Assembly: GCA_004556005.1 (NCBI GenBank)
Contig: SFJA01000024.1
Span: 1-26,342, forward strand
Length of the DNA: 26,342 nt
Origin: Bacteroidales bacterium
GTDB taxonomy: Bacteria; Bacteroidota; Bacteroidia; Bacteroidales; UBA932
Reading direction: 5' to 3'
Part shown: positions 15,661 to 25,311 of the stretch, in pieces
How positions within the stretch are numbered: the stretch's first letter is position 1
Layout: every line of letters begins with the position of its first letter
Position numbers and translations under genes: made by a program
Notes under the pieces: generated by a model
What the model saw: the letters and a program-made list of their open reading frames with translations, nothing else
What the model was told of the DNA's origin: nothing
The model's database searches: none

Positions 15661-18600
15661 ATGAAACATTTGAAATACATATTCGTTTCGCTGGCCCTGA
15701 TGGTATCCATAGGGTTGTCAGCCCAGAACGGCAGCCGCAGGATAAGCGGTACCGTATCAGACGCGGCAGGACAGGCGGTAATCGGAGCATCGGTTATAGT
15801 GCCGGGCACCACCATAGGCACTTCCACTGACGAGAACGGCCGCTATGTACTTAGCGTTCCGGAACAGACCAAGGCAGTTGAGGTTGCCATAATAGGTTAT
15901 GCAACGCAGCGCGTCACGCTTGATGCCAATGTAACATACAATATTGTGCTTCAAGACGATACAACCTTCCTTGATGAAGTGGTCGTAGTGGGATACGGCG
16001 TGCAGAAAAAAGTCAACCTTACCGGAAGCGTGTCTTCGATGAGCTTTGACAGCGAGAGCGTGAAGTCACGGCCTATGTTTAACGCCACCCAGGCCCTCGC
16101 CGGCGCAATGCCGGGTCTTCAGGTAATGCAGGGCTCCGGAAACCCTTACGAGGAGAATTTCTCCATACTCGTACGAGGCACCGGCACCCTCAACTCTTCC
16201 GGCCCGCTCGTACTCGTTGACGGAATGGAACAGGGACTCGGCAACATCAACCCTGCCGACATCGCCTCCATCAACGTGCTCAAGGACGCTGCATCCTGCG
16301 CAATCTACGGTAACAGGGGTGCCAACGGCGTAATCCTCATCACCACCAAAAACGGATCTTCAAAGGAAGGACAGGCCGAAATCACCTACGACCTCACACT
16401 CTCATATGACCAGCCTTTCAAGATTATACATACCATTTCCGATATGGCTACCTATATGGAGATGTACAACGAATCCTGCGTAAACATCGGCGGTGCACCG
16501 CAGTTCTCACAGGCCACCATCGATGACTGGAGGGCAGCAAAAGCCGATCCTATGGGACGTGCCGAGTCAGGCTACTACAACTATATGGCCTACCCTAACA
16601 CCGACTGGTGGGAAGAGATCTACCAGAACAAGATTATGCAGAAGCATACCATCTCAGCCAGCGGCAGGGACAAGAAGATGGGTTACAACGTATCCCTTTC
16701 CTACATCGACAACCCGGGAATCATCGAAAATACCGGTTACAAGCGCTACTTTGGAAGGGTGAACGTTTACGGACAGGTTACCGACTGGCTTAAGATAGGC
16801 GGACGCATCTGGGGCTACAACACCGACCAGGAAAGGAGCAACGTGGGTTCGCTCACCTCTCTCAACACACAGAAGATGACACCTGACATCTACCCATACT
16901 CAAAGTCACTTGGCCTCTACGGCGGTCCTCAGGCATACGGACAGGATCCTCAGGCTCACAACCCTCTCTGGGACATGAACACCAGCCGCGGCTACACCAA
17001 GAACACCCAGTTATTCACCGATTGGTACGTCAATGTAAACTTCCTGAAGTACTTCTCCTGGAACACCGACCTCTACTACAAGGACTACAGGCAGGAGGAA
17101 ATGAGCGTGGACAACAGCTTCGGAAAATACGACTTCCTTTCCGACTCATACGTAATCTCACCTCCAGACCCGTCCGAATTGTACTCATATATGTACAACA
17201 AGCGCGAGAACCAGGTGAAATTCTCCTCCATTCTCAACTTCAACCGCAGCATAGGCAGGCACGACGTCTCCGCGATGGCCGGTTACGAAATGACCCACTT
17301 CGAGTACCGTGACTTCAGCGCAACCAAGCTGGGGCTCCAGGACCCGTCCGTCGGTGACCTCAACGCAGTTGCAGAACCTTACGCATCAGGCGGTTACGGC
17401 ACCGAATACGCTGCCCGTTCATTCTTCGGACGCGTAAATTACGCCTATGCCGGCAAGTACCTCTTCGAGGCCAACCTCAGAGCCGACGGTTCATCAAGGT
17501 TCGCTCCGGAGTACAGATGGGGATTCTTCCCTTCATTCTCGGCAGGCTGGCGTATCAGCGAAGAATCGTGGCTGAAGGACAGCGGAAAGGTTGACAACCT
17601 CAAGCTCCGCCTCTCCTGGGGACGCCTGGGCAACAACTCCATCGGCAACTATGACTGGCAGTCCACCTACGGCACGGCCAACTACGTATTTGGCACGGAC
17701 GAAATCACCAACGGCATAGCTATCACCTCGATAAAGAACTACGCCCTCACCTGGGAAACCACTTCTGTAGCCAACGTCGGAGTTGACTTCGGCTTCCTGA
17801 AGAACCGACTCACCGGTACGATCGATCTCTACAACAAGCTCACCGACGGCATCCTCTACACCCCGTCCATGTATATGGTAATGGGCAACGCCGGTGCTCC
17901 GAAGCAGAACATCGCCGAAGTGACCAACAGGGGCATCGAGTTTGAGCTCGGATGGAAGGACAATGTCGGCAAGGACCTCTTCTACAGCATCTCTGCCAAC
18001 GTCGCCTACAACAAGAACTGGGTCAGCAAGTACAAGGGCGAGCTCCGCGAAGGTTGGGAGACCGATCCTGTCACAGGCGATAAGGTCTGGAAGACCAACA
18101 TCGGCGACGTTTCGACCGGCGGCACCAACAGGGTTGTCGAAGGCCATATGATAAACGAATTCTACATGCCGGACACCTACAAGGGCACCGGCACCTACTG
18201 GAATGCCGACGGCACACCTGACGTGAACGGCGGTCCGGTGGACGGTATGATCAGGACCACCAACGATATGGCCTGGCTCAAGGCAATGATGGAAGAGGGA
18301 TACTCCTTCTATCCTCAGCAGGGCATAGGCAAGCAGAAGATATGGTATGGCGAATACATCTACGCCGACCGCAACGGTGACGGACTCTACGGAAACTCCT
18401 ACGACAGCGCTTTCCAGAACTGCTCTACCACACCGAAATTCAACTACGGTCTGCAGGCGAGCCTGAGCTGGAAGGGTCTGGACTTCTCGATGAGCTGGGC
18501 CGGTGCCGCAGGATTCTCAATCTACTACTACCGTCAGGCATCCAACTCTTCCAACACCATCTACGGCTACGCCATTCCGCAGAGCCTCGTTGAAGACCGC

Positions 18601-18933
18601 TATTTCTTCGACCCGAAGAATCCTGACGATCCGCGCACCAACATCAACTCCAGGAATCCGCGCCTTGTCAACCTTACCTCAAGCCAGTCTTCAGCAACCT
18701 CATCCCTGCATCTTTGCAAGGGTGACTACCTGAAACTCAAGAACCTGACACTGGGTTACACCCTTCCTGAGAGCCTGACCAGCAAGATCAGCATCAGCAA
18801 GATCAGGGTATATGCTACCGGAGAGAACCTCTTCGCTATCACGGAGTTCCCGGGACTTGACCCTGAAATGCGCGCCACCGCCGGCTACTCGACTATGCGC
18901 CAGTACGCCGTAGGTCTCAACGTTACATTCTAA
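15661..18933 (+). CDS. susC-like: SusC/RagA-type TonB-dependent outer-membrane transporter
   Basis: The 1090-residue length is typical of SusC. It imports oligosaccharides through the outer membrane with SusD as lid, powered by TonB/ExbBD. A signal peptide ends near GLSAQN. A carboxypeptidase-regulatory-like beta-sandwich covers about 28-103. The region 'DEVVVVGYGVQKKVNLTGSV' (105-124) contains the usual SusC start of the plug, which runs to about 228 and ends with 'GANGVILITTKNG'. The remainder is a 22-strand barrel ending in the strand 'YAVGLNVTF'. Codons are strongly biased to ATC, ACC, AAC and CTC, as expected for a highly expressed gene. It follows the NAGPA-like gene by 9 nt and susD follows after 20 nt. 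The gene is complete. Confidence 0.97.
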   Translation: MKHLKYIFVSLALMVSIGLSAQNGSRRISGTVSDAAGQAVIGASVIVPGTTIGTSTDENGRYVLSVPEQTKAVEVAIIGYATQRVTLDANVTYNIVLQDDTTFLDEVVVVGYGVQKKVNLTGSVSSMSFDSESVKSRPMFNATQALAGAMPGLQVMQGSGNPYEENFSILVRGTGTLNSSGPLVLVDGMEQGLGNINPADIASINVLKDAASCAIYGNRGANGVILITTKNGSSKEGQAEITYDLTLSYDQPFKIIHTISDMATYMEMYNESCVNIGGAPQFSQATIDDWRAAKADPMGRAESGYYNYMAYPNTDWWEEIYQNKIMQKHTISASGRDKKMGYNVSLSYIDNPGIIENTGYKRYFGRVNVYGQVTDWLKIGGRIWGYNTDQERSNVGSLTSLNTQKMTPDIYPYSKSLGLYGGPQAYGQDPQAHNPLWDMNTSRGYTKNTQLFTDWYVNVNFLKYFSWNTDLYYKDYRQEEMSVDNSFGKYDFLSDSYVISPPDPSELYSYMYNKRENQVKFSSILNFNRSIGRHDVSAMAGYEMTHFEYRDFSATKLGLQDPSVGDLNAVAEPYASGGYGTEYAARSFFGRVNYAYAGKYLFEANLRADGSSRFAPEYRWGFFPSFSAGWRISEESWLKDSGKVDNLKLRLSWGRLGNNSIGNYDWQSTYGTANYVFGTDEITNGIAITSIKNYALTWETTSVANVGVDFGFLKNRLTGTIDLYNKLTDGILYTPSMYMVMGNAGAPKQNIAEVTNRGIEFELGWKDNVGKDLFYSISANVAYNKNWVSKYKGELREGWETDPVTGDKVWKTNIGDVSTGGTNRVVEGHMINEFYMPDTYKGTGTYWNADGTPDVNGGPVDGMIRTTNDMAWLKAMMEEGYSFYPQQGIGKQKIWYGEYIYADRNGDGLYGNSYDSAFQNCSTTPKFNYGLQASLSWKGLDFSMSWAGAAGFSIYYYRQASNSSNTIYGYAIPQSLVEDRYFFDPKNPDDPRTNINSRNPRLVNLTSSQSSATSSLHLCKGDYLKLKNLTLGYTLPESLTSKISISKIRVYATGENLFAITEFPGLDPEMRATAGYSTMRQYAVGLNVTF

Positions 18934-18953
18934 AACAATGGAGAAAGCCAATT

Positions 18954-20792
18954 ATGAAAAAGTCAATCATATTTGTTTTTGCAGCTGCGCTCGCGCTGGT
19001 ATCCTGCCAGAGTCTTGACCTGAGCAGCTCCTACCAGGTGGCTTCATCCAACGTATGGGGCAAAGCCACTCTCGCCCGACAGGCGGTAAACGGTATATAC
19101 AACGAATTTTACACAAGATCCTCCACCAACATCAACGAAGATGACTGGAGGGTCATGTACGAGGCGTATTCATCCGTAATGGATACGGACAAGAACTGGT
19201 ACGAAAACCAGAAGGTATGCTACGGCGACGGCACTCCTGCAAACGGAACCTTCTCAGAGATGTTCAAGTACTACTATACCTTCATCTTCAGGGCCAACGA
19301 TGTCATTAGTCACATCGACCTGGTACCAGATATGGAAGACTCCGAAAAGGCTATGCTCAAGGCTGAGGCAAAGTTCCTCAGGGCCTACGGCTATATGAAC
19401 CTCAACGTGCTCTACAGGGGCGTTCCACTCTATATGGAGTACATCGAAAACGCCAGCAACGCCAACAGGCCGCGCTCCAGCGAGAAGGAAGTATGGGAAG
19501 CCATTATCCAGGACCTTACGGACTGTGTCAACGAAGAATGCCTTCCGGACCGCTACAAGGCAGGTTCCGAAGGCTACGGCCGCGTCAGCAAGGCTGTCGC
19601 CCTTGCCTACAGGGGACAGGCATACCAGTGGATGGCAGCAAGGTCCGGAGAGGATCCTGAAAAATACATACGCCTCGCGCTCGATGACTTCAAGGCTCTG
19701 GAAGAATTCGGCTTTGCCCTCTACCGCGGAGCGGGCAGCGAGAGCTTCAAGATGCTGCTCAAGCCTGCCAACGAGCAGTGCGACGAAATGATCTTCTCCA
19801 TCAGGTGCACCCAGAAGAGCGGTATGGGCAACCCTCGCGCCGTGCTCTTCGGAAACCGCGATACCGGTGTGACCTCCGGTGCCTGGAACAACTACATTCC
19901 TAACCCGGCGTTTGTCGAGTCTTTCGAAAATGCTGACGGCAGCAAGTTCGACTGGGAGCAGTACTGCCCGGGCTGGCACGATATGACTCCGGAGCAGAGG
20001 TCAGTGTTCTTCCTGCGTAACGAAATGACTGACGCGGAGATAGCTCAGATGACAGCCTACGGCTCCGATATGAGCAAGTACGAAAAGTACACCAACGAGA
20101 GCCGCATCAAGGCAGCTTACGACAACAGGGACCCGCGTCTGAAGATGTCCATCATCACTCCTTATTCCACCTACTACGGCGGAATCTCCGGAACCGCGTA
20201 CACCTTCACCCTCCGCTGGCCTTACAGGTCCGATACCAAGGAGCCGCGGGACATCAGAACCGACACCAACTCGATGTTCTACTACCTCTGGAGGAAATAT
20301 GTACCTGAAGGACTGGAAAATACCATCCGCTGGGTATACGAGCAGGACAACATCCTCTGCCGCTACGCCGAGATACTGCTCCGCCGTGCCGAGTGCGAAA
20401 ACGAACTGGGCAACACCGATGAGGCAGTAAGACTCGTCAACCAGGTACGCGAACGCGCCGGTCACATAGCGCTGAACAGCAACGAAGCGACCACGGTCAG
20501 CGGCCAGGACGATATGCGCGAGAGGATCAGGAACGAATTCTACTGGGAACTCGGCGGCGAGGATAGCATGTACTTCAACGAGCTCAGGTGGGGCGTATGG
20601 CTGGACAGGAAGTTCCGCGACCGCTCTTCCGGTCAGTACGGCGAGATAAATACCAACGGTCTGATGCAGGTTTGGGGAACCAAGACCTACACCTGGTACG
20701 CCCTCGGCGACTATGTCGTGGCCTGGCCTATTCCTGCAAAGGAACGCGAGATGAACCCGAGTCTCACCCAGAATCCTGGTTGGAGTGATTAA
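18954..20792 (+). CDS. susD-like: SusD/RagB-type nutrient-binding outer-membrane lipoprotein
   Basis: This 612-residue lipoprotein has its lipid-bearing Cys at 18 (LALVSCQS). The fold is helical with tetratricopeptide-like repeats. Recognisable blocks include 'LARQAVNGIYNEFYTRSS' near the N-terminus, 'AKFLRAYGYMNLNVLYRGVPL' at about 140-160, and the late 'AEILLRRAECENELGNTDEAVRLVNQVRERAG' at about 470-500. The C-terminal 'NPSLTQNPGW' is the common SusD ending. SusD caps the SusC barrel on the cell surface and binds the glycan before import. The ligand is not readable from sequence. It lies 20 nt after susC and 12 nt before the GH43 start. Intact and normal in length. Confidence 0.96.
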   Translation: MKKSIIFVFAAALALVSCQSLDLSSSYQVASSNVWGKATLARQAVNGIYNEFYTRSSTNINEDDWRVMYEAYSSVMDTDKNWYENQKVCYGDGTPANGTFSEMFKYYYTFIFRANDVISHIDLVPDMEDSEKAMLKAEAKFLRAYGYMNLNVLYRGVPLYMEYIENASNANRPRSSEKEVWEAIIQDLTDCVNEECLPDRYKAGSEGYGRVSKAVALAYRGQAYQWMAARSGEDPEKYIRLALDDFKALEEFGFALYRGAGSESFKMLLKPANEQCDEMIFSIRCTQKSGMGNPRAVLFGNRDTGVTSGAWNNYIPNPAFVESFENADGSKFDWEQYCPGWHDMTPEQRSVFFLRNEMTDAEIAQMTAYGSDMSKYEKYTNESRIKAAYDNRDPRLKMSIITPYSTYYGGISGTAYTFTLRWPYRSDTKEPRDIRTDTNSMFYYLWRKYVPEGLENTIRWVYEQDNILCRYAEILLRRAECENELGNTDEAVRLVNQVRERAGHIALNSNEATTVSGQDDMRERIRNEFYWELGGEDSMYFNELRWGVWLDRKFRDRSSGQYGEINTNGLMQVWGTKTYTWYALGDYVVAWPIPAKEREMNPSLTQNPGWSD

Positions 20793-20804
20793 TTCGCATT
20801 GATT

Positions 20805-22094
20805 ATGAAGAATTTACATACTTTATTTGCAGTCTTCTCCGCAGCCTTGCTCATGCTTGGCTGCGAAGAGAAGGTCATCGACGAGAGACCTGTGAAACCA
20901 GAGCAGGACGATGACAGATATACCTTCACAAAATACCAGAACCCTATCATACGCAACAACTGCGCAGACCCTTCAGTGCTTGACGACCGTGAGCGCAGCG
21001 GCTACTTCTACGCCTACAGTACGCAGAACGGCACCAGCGGCGACTCCAAGTGCGTCTATCTGCCTGTTTACAGGTCAAAGGATATGGTAAACTGGGAACT
21101 GGTCGGCAATGCATTCGGCGGAATGAACCGTCCTCAGTGGGTTGACGAGACTCGAGTCTGGGCACCTGACATCGAATACATCAACGGCCGCTATGTGCTC
21201 TATTATGCGCTCGGAAGTATGAACGATCCTGCAAGGAGCGCCTGCGGCGTGGCAGTATCGGACAGTCCGGAAGGGCCTTTCACCTGGGAGAACATCAAGG
21301 ATCTCAACCCTCTTGCAAAAGAGCACGGAATGCTTGTTGACTATGCATCGCAGGGAGTATCCAATGCCATAGACGCCAATATCATACGCGACCAGAAGAC
21401 AGGAGATATATACCTGTTCTGGGGAAGTTTCGGAAGCAACTCCGGAGTATGGGCGATACAGCTCACCGATGACGGTCTTGCAATTGCCCCGGGAGCGCAG
21501 AAGACCTATATATGTTACGAGATGGAGGGCACCTATGTCCACTACAAGAACGGTTACTACTACTGTTTCGGCTCGATGGGAAGCTGCTGCTCCGGCAAAA
21601 ACAGCACCTACCACATTGTCGTAGGACGCTCACAGAACATTCTCGGACCATATGTAGGACGTGATGGCAACTATATGAACAAAAAGAGCTCTGCGTTCAA
21701 CAACACAAAAAACTGGATTATGTCCAACCCGGAGAACCTGATCTTCGCCGGTACTGGCCACAATGCCGAAATCATTACCGACGACACGGGTCACGACTGG
21801 ATGTGCTACCACGCCTACTGGCAGGGAAACAACTACGACGGACGCTGCATGAATATGGACGAAGTCATCTGGGGTGACGGCTGGCCTTCATTCAAGACAG
21901 GGCATCCATCCGAGGGCAAGATTTCAGGTCCTACCTGGAACAAGACCGAATCGAAGGCAGGTCTTATCGTGAGCGACAACGATGATGCCCAGCCGCTGCT
22001 CGAAACAGGAGACCCTTGTTCCTGCAGGAACACCTGGAGTCTGTCCCAGGAAAGTAAAGAGAACAATTTATACGAAGTAAAGCTTTATGAATAA
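20805..22094 (+). CDS. GH43 glycoside hydrolase, arabinanase type, lipoprotein
   Basis: The protein has 429 residues from the ATG at 20805; a TTG two codons earlier is less likely. A type II signal has its Cys at 20 followed by EEK, consistent with surface export. The five-bladed beta-propeller has the three family acids: base Asp55 in NCADPSVLDD, Asp190 in DANIIRD, and acid Glu241 in EGTYVHYKNGYYY. 'GSMGSCCSGKNSTYHIVVGRS' and 'GTGHNAEIITDD' closely resemble endo-1,5-alpha-L-arabinanases, so arabinan cleavage at the surface is the best guess. An alpha-L-arabinofuranosidase or galactanase in the same family is possible. It overlaps the following lipoprotein by 8 nt (ATG within its last codons) and lies 12 nt after susD. 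Confidence 0.9.
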   Translation: MKNLHTLFAVFSAALLMLGCEEKVIDERPVKPEQDDDRYTFTKYQNPIIRNNCADPSVLDDRERSGYFYAYSTQNGTSGDSKCVYLPVYRSKDMVNWELVGNAFGGMNRPQWVDETRVWAPDIEYINGRYVLYYALGSMNDPARSACGVAVSDSPEGPFTWENIKDLNPLAKEHGMLVDYASQGVSNAIDANIIRDQKTGDIYLFWGSFGSNSGVWAIQLTDDGLAIAPGAQKTYICYEMEGTYVHYKNGYYYCFGSMGSCCSGKNSTYHIVVGRSQNILGPYVGRDGNYMNKKSSAFNNTKNWIMSNPENLIFAGTGHNAEIITDDTGHDWMCYHAYWQGNNYDGRCMNMDEVIWGDGWPSFKTGHPSEGKISGPTWNKTESKAGLIVSDNDDAQPLLETGDPCSCRNTWSLSQESKENNLYEVKLYE

Positions 22095-25000
22095 AGTATA
22101 TAGGATATTTGTTACCGCCCTTGCCGCTGCCGCGCTAAGCGCCTGCGTACAGGAAGTGGACGCTCCAGTCCCTAACGAAAGGCCTGAACGGCCTGACGTT
22201 CCGGCAATAGTGGAAAGCTCATTCAACGTGACAAGACTCGCTGTCACGGGAGCCAATGTCAACTGGGTTGACAACACCGAGGCGCTCGTTGCCAACGATG
22301 CCCAGGAAGGACTCCAGAAACTGGTTGCCTCAGGATCAAAGTCCCTCAATACCGTATTTAGCGGAGAGCTCTCAAATCAGGCAACTCTCTATTACATAAT
22401 GTATCCGGCTGAGATGTGCAGCTCCTTTGAGGAAGGAAAGGCACATTTCTCCATACCTTCAGAGCAGACTCTGGGAGCTCAGGGCGAAGTCCTCTCAATG
22501 CCTTCCAGCGCACTTACCGCGCTTCCAAAGGCTACGATGAGAAACCACGCCGCCGCAGTAACCGTCGATTGCCCATTCAACGACGTCAAGTCACTGACCC
22601 TTAAGACCGTGGCCTCCGAGGCCCTGACAGGAAGCATATGTGCTGATGTCTTTGAAGGAAGTGTGAGCGTTGAGCAGGAAGACGCATCTGCCATTGTCCT
22701 CAAGGCTGCCGAGGGTGCCCTCTACCCCGGAACTATCAGTTTCGTAACCCTTCCGGGAGAAATCTCCGAGGGCTTTGTCCTCGAGGCCGAAAGCGTTGAC
22801 GGTCAGAAGGTCAAGACCTATTTCTATGGACACTTCTCTCTTGCCGAAGGCAAGTCTTTGAGCCTTGGCGGCATCAGCAGGCCTCTCCCTCAGAAGGAAA
22901 GCTTCAAGGCAGAAGCCGTTGCCGCCACCTCATCAACCCTGAGTTTCAGCTGGTCGCCAAGCAATTTTGCCGATGCGGCCGCCGATGCAGCATCAGCATA
23001 CAGCTTTGCTCTCTATGCCGACAGCGCTTGCAGCGAACCGATAGTCGAATTCAAGTCTCCGGCAGGTCTTTCCGCCTGGGGAAACAAGACTCCGCAGTTC
23101 ATCTTTACCGGTCTCGAGCAGAACCGTTCATACTGGTTCAAGGCTGTAAAGGATGACTATTCAATTGATGATGAATTTATTGCGACAAGCAACGCAGTTG
23201 AGGGCAAGACCAGCGGATTTGATATAATCTATGCCGAAGGTAACGGCAAGGCAGGTGATGTCATACTCAGCGAAGATTTCTCAGAACTTCTCTGGTTCGG
23301 TGACGGAGTCGGTGGTTCGATAGGTCACATCAACTTCCCTGCATACAAGGACGGAAAGGTTCTTGGAAGCAATCCTGGACAGGCGCTCGGAGAAGGCAAG
23401 ACCACTGACCTTGTAACCTTCGAAGGCTGGGGCAGCGAAGCCCGTCTCTTCCGTGAAATGGCTGCCGCCGTTGCCGGCACGCGACTCGACAAGTGGGGAC
23501 AGATCAATGAAGGCGCGGCAGCTCTCGTCTGCATGCGTCCGGGCTACGTGAAACTTGGAGCGGAAAGATACTGCGGACACATCGTAACTCCTGAACTGGG
23601 GGGAATTCCGGAAGGCAAATACGCCGACCTCAAGGTCAGCCTCAAGGCCTCACGCTACGAGTCCGACCCTTGCAACGCCATCATCAACGTAATAAGGGGC
23701 AGCAACGGTGACAATCACGACGTAAGCGTTGAATCGACCTCTCTGGGCGCACGCTTTGACATCGACTCGGAAAGGGGATGGAAAGAATACAGCGTGACCG
23801 TACGTGGCGTTGCGAATGGCAGCCGCCTTGCGATAGGTATGGACAGGGCAAAGAGCGGAACCACGGCTGGTGCAGCACAACTCAGGATGTTCCTCGACGA
23901 AGTAAAGGTTGAAATTGTGAAAATCAATGATAACCCTACACTCTCAGATCCTGTCGTTTCCGTAAAATCCGCATTTACCGATGCTGTGGTAAGCTGGCCT
24001 GCAGTGCCATACAGCAAGGGATACAGGGTTTACCTCAACGGAAATCTGGAGTCAGAAACCGAAAACAATTCCGTACATCTTCACGGACTTGAAATGGGTA
24101 GCGAATACACCGTCAGGGTGGTTGCATACGACAGCACCCAGGAAAGCGAGACAGAAAGCGCTTTCGTCACCAAGAGAGTATGGCAGGTCAAGGAAAGGAA
24201 CCAGGGATGCCGAATGGCGACGTTCCAGTGGGACCCTCTTGAGGCCGATTACGGAAAAATAGACATCAACGGCAACGCGAGACTTTACGAGATGGTGATA
24301 TATTCCGATGCCGCCTGTCAGAACGCAGTCTATACCTGCTATCCTTACAACGGCTATTCAAGTACAAACACGGCATTTGCCAACTCGTCCTGGCTTGGAA
24401 AGAAGGGAGGAGTAAACCTCGTTTACAACACGAAGATTACCTTCGGAAGCCTCAAGCCGGCTACCACCTACTGGTTCCGTGTCCGTTCTCTTGACCAATA
24501 CACAATCACTTACCACGCCAGCGGCAGTGACAAGAAGATGACCAACCCGGCAGGTACTTCCGACTGGTCGAAACCTATTGAGTTTACGACGCCTGCAAGG
24601 CATACCCTTGCCGCCAACGAGGTGATTTACTGCGGATTCGATGATTTCTGCTTACAGATGGACTATGGCAACGGATGCGTCGGAACAACGCCTGCCACGA
24701 CAAGCCGCAACACATATGCCGGCCAGGTTGCCAATGGCGCCAACCATTATTCCGGAAAATTCTGCACTTACGAGTTTGCTATAGGAGGACATCAGCCTGA
24801 CACCTGGGGATTTGCTTCAGGTTCGAAATACATCGACGGAAGCCAGAATCCTACACCTACCCAAAGTTGTATCAAGTGCAATGCGAATGCCGGTGATGCC
24901 GCAGGATGGTATATGTCACCTCAGACACGACCGATGATGGGTGCCGTGTTGCTTGACGGCGACAGGAGATGGGTTGCAACCCCTGGTATCAACAGCGATC

Positions 25001-25278
25001 TTCTCAAGACTGACCAGACGACCGCCTGCACCTTGAGTTTCACTTACATCGGTGTTTCAAACTCACCTTCGTCATTCGCCCAGAAGCTTGAAATCAGGCA
25101 GTACAACCCGTCAGCCATCTATGACGGCAAGACCTACAAGGTAGTCGGAACAGTCACTGTTGCCCCTCCTTATCTTGAGGGAGCCGCTGCTACCAACACC
25201 GACTTCACCTTTGACTACCGTGGAGCAAGCGCAAGCGTGGATGTAGATCTCTATCAGGAGTCTATCGTCTTGTCATAG
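22087..25278 (+). CDS. Large surface lipoprotein: fimbrillin-like, FN3 and beta-sandwich modules; C-terminus frameshifted
   Basis: The protein has 1063 residues as read. A lipobox Cys is at 20 (ALSACVQE). Residues about 40-270 resemble the fimbrillin-like fold of Bacteroidales, with 'WVDNTEALVAND' and 'LYYIMYPAE'. FN3-like segments follow at about 273-377, 616-700 and 700-835, and two related beta-sandwich segments at about 385-615 and 843-1063. These opened by 'GDVILSEDFSELLWFGD' and 'NEVIYCGFDDFCLQMDYG'. The likely role is a surface glycan-binding partner of SusC/D. The second sandwich lacks its last strand; after DLYQES the frame runs out. In another frame the next codons read YRLVIDDIKVVKK and stop at 25304, as the end of such sandwiches should, so a one-base loss near 25255-25265 is likely. 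It overlaps GH43 by 8 nt. Confidence 0.78.
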   Translation: MNKVYRIFVTALAAAALSACVQEVDAPVPNERPERPDVPAIVESSFNVTRLAVTGANVNWVDNTEALVANDAQEGLQKLVASGSKSLNTVFSGELSNQATLYYIMYPAEMCSSFEEGKAHFSIPSEQTLGAQGEVLSMPSSALTALPKATMRNHAAAVTVDCPFNDVKSLTLKTVASEALTGSICADVFEGSVSVEQEDASAIVLKAAEGALYPGTISFVTLPGEISEGFVLEAESVDGQKVKTYFYGHFSLAEGKSLSLGGISRPLPQKESFKAEAVAATSSTLSFSWSPSNFADAAADAASAYSFALYADSACSEPIVEFKSPAGLSAWGNKTPQFIFTGLEQNRSYWFKAVKDDYSIDDEFIATSNAVEGKTSGFDIIYAEGNGKAGDVILSEDFSELLWFGDGVGGSIGHINFPAYKDGKVLGSNPGQALGEGKTTDLVTFEGWGSEARLFREMAAAVAGTRLDKWGQINEGAAALVCMRPGYVKLGAERYCGHIVTPELGGIPEGKYADLKVSLKASRYESDPCNAIINVIRGSNGDNHDVSVESTSLGARFDIDSERGWKEYSVTVRGVANGSRLAIGMDRAKSGTTAGAAQLRMFLDEVKVEIVKINDNPTLSDPVVSVKSAFTDAVVSWPAVPYSKGYRVYLNGNLESETENNSVHLHGLEMGSEYTVRVVAYDSTQESETESAFVTKRVWQVKERNQGCRMATFQWDPLEADYGKIDINGNARLYEMVIYSDAACQNAVYTCYPYNGYSSTNTAFANSSWLGKKGGVNLVYNTKITFGSLKPATTYWFRVRSLDQYTITYHASGSDKKMTNPAGTSDWSKPIEFTTPARHTLAANEVIYCGFDDFCLQMDYGNGCVGTTPATTSRNTYAGQVANGANHYSGKFCTYEFAIGGHQPDTWGFASGSKYIDGSQNPTPTQSCIKCNANAGDAAGWYMSPQTRPMMGAVLLDGDRRWVATPGINSDLLKTDQTTACTLSFTYIGVSNSPSSFAQKLEIRQYNPSAIYDGKTYKVVGTVTVAPPYLEGAAATNTDFTFDYRGASASVDVDLYQESIVLS

Positions 25279-25311
25279 ATGACATTAAAGTTGTAAAGAA
25301 ATAATCAGAGA

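Noticed and set aside
14602..15669. Minus-strand open frame of 355 codons
   Set aside because: It is antisense to the NAGPA-like gene, shows no recognisable domain, and arises from codon bias of the plus-strand gene.
19254..19979. Minus-strand open frame of 241 codons over susD
   Set aside because: It is a shadow of the SusD coding frame; no domain or promoter seen.
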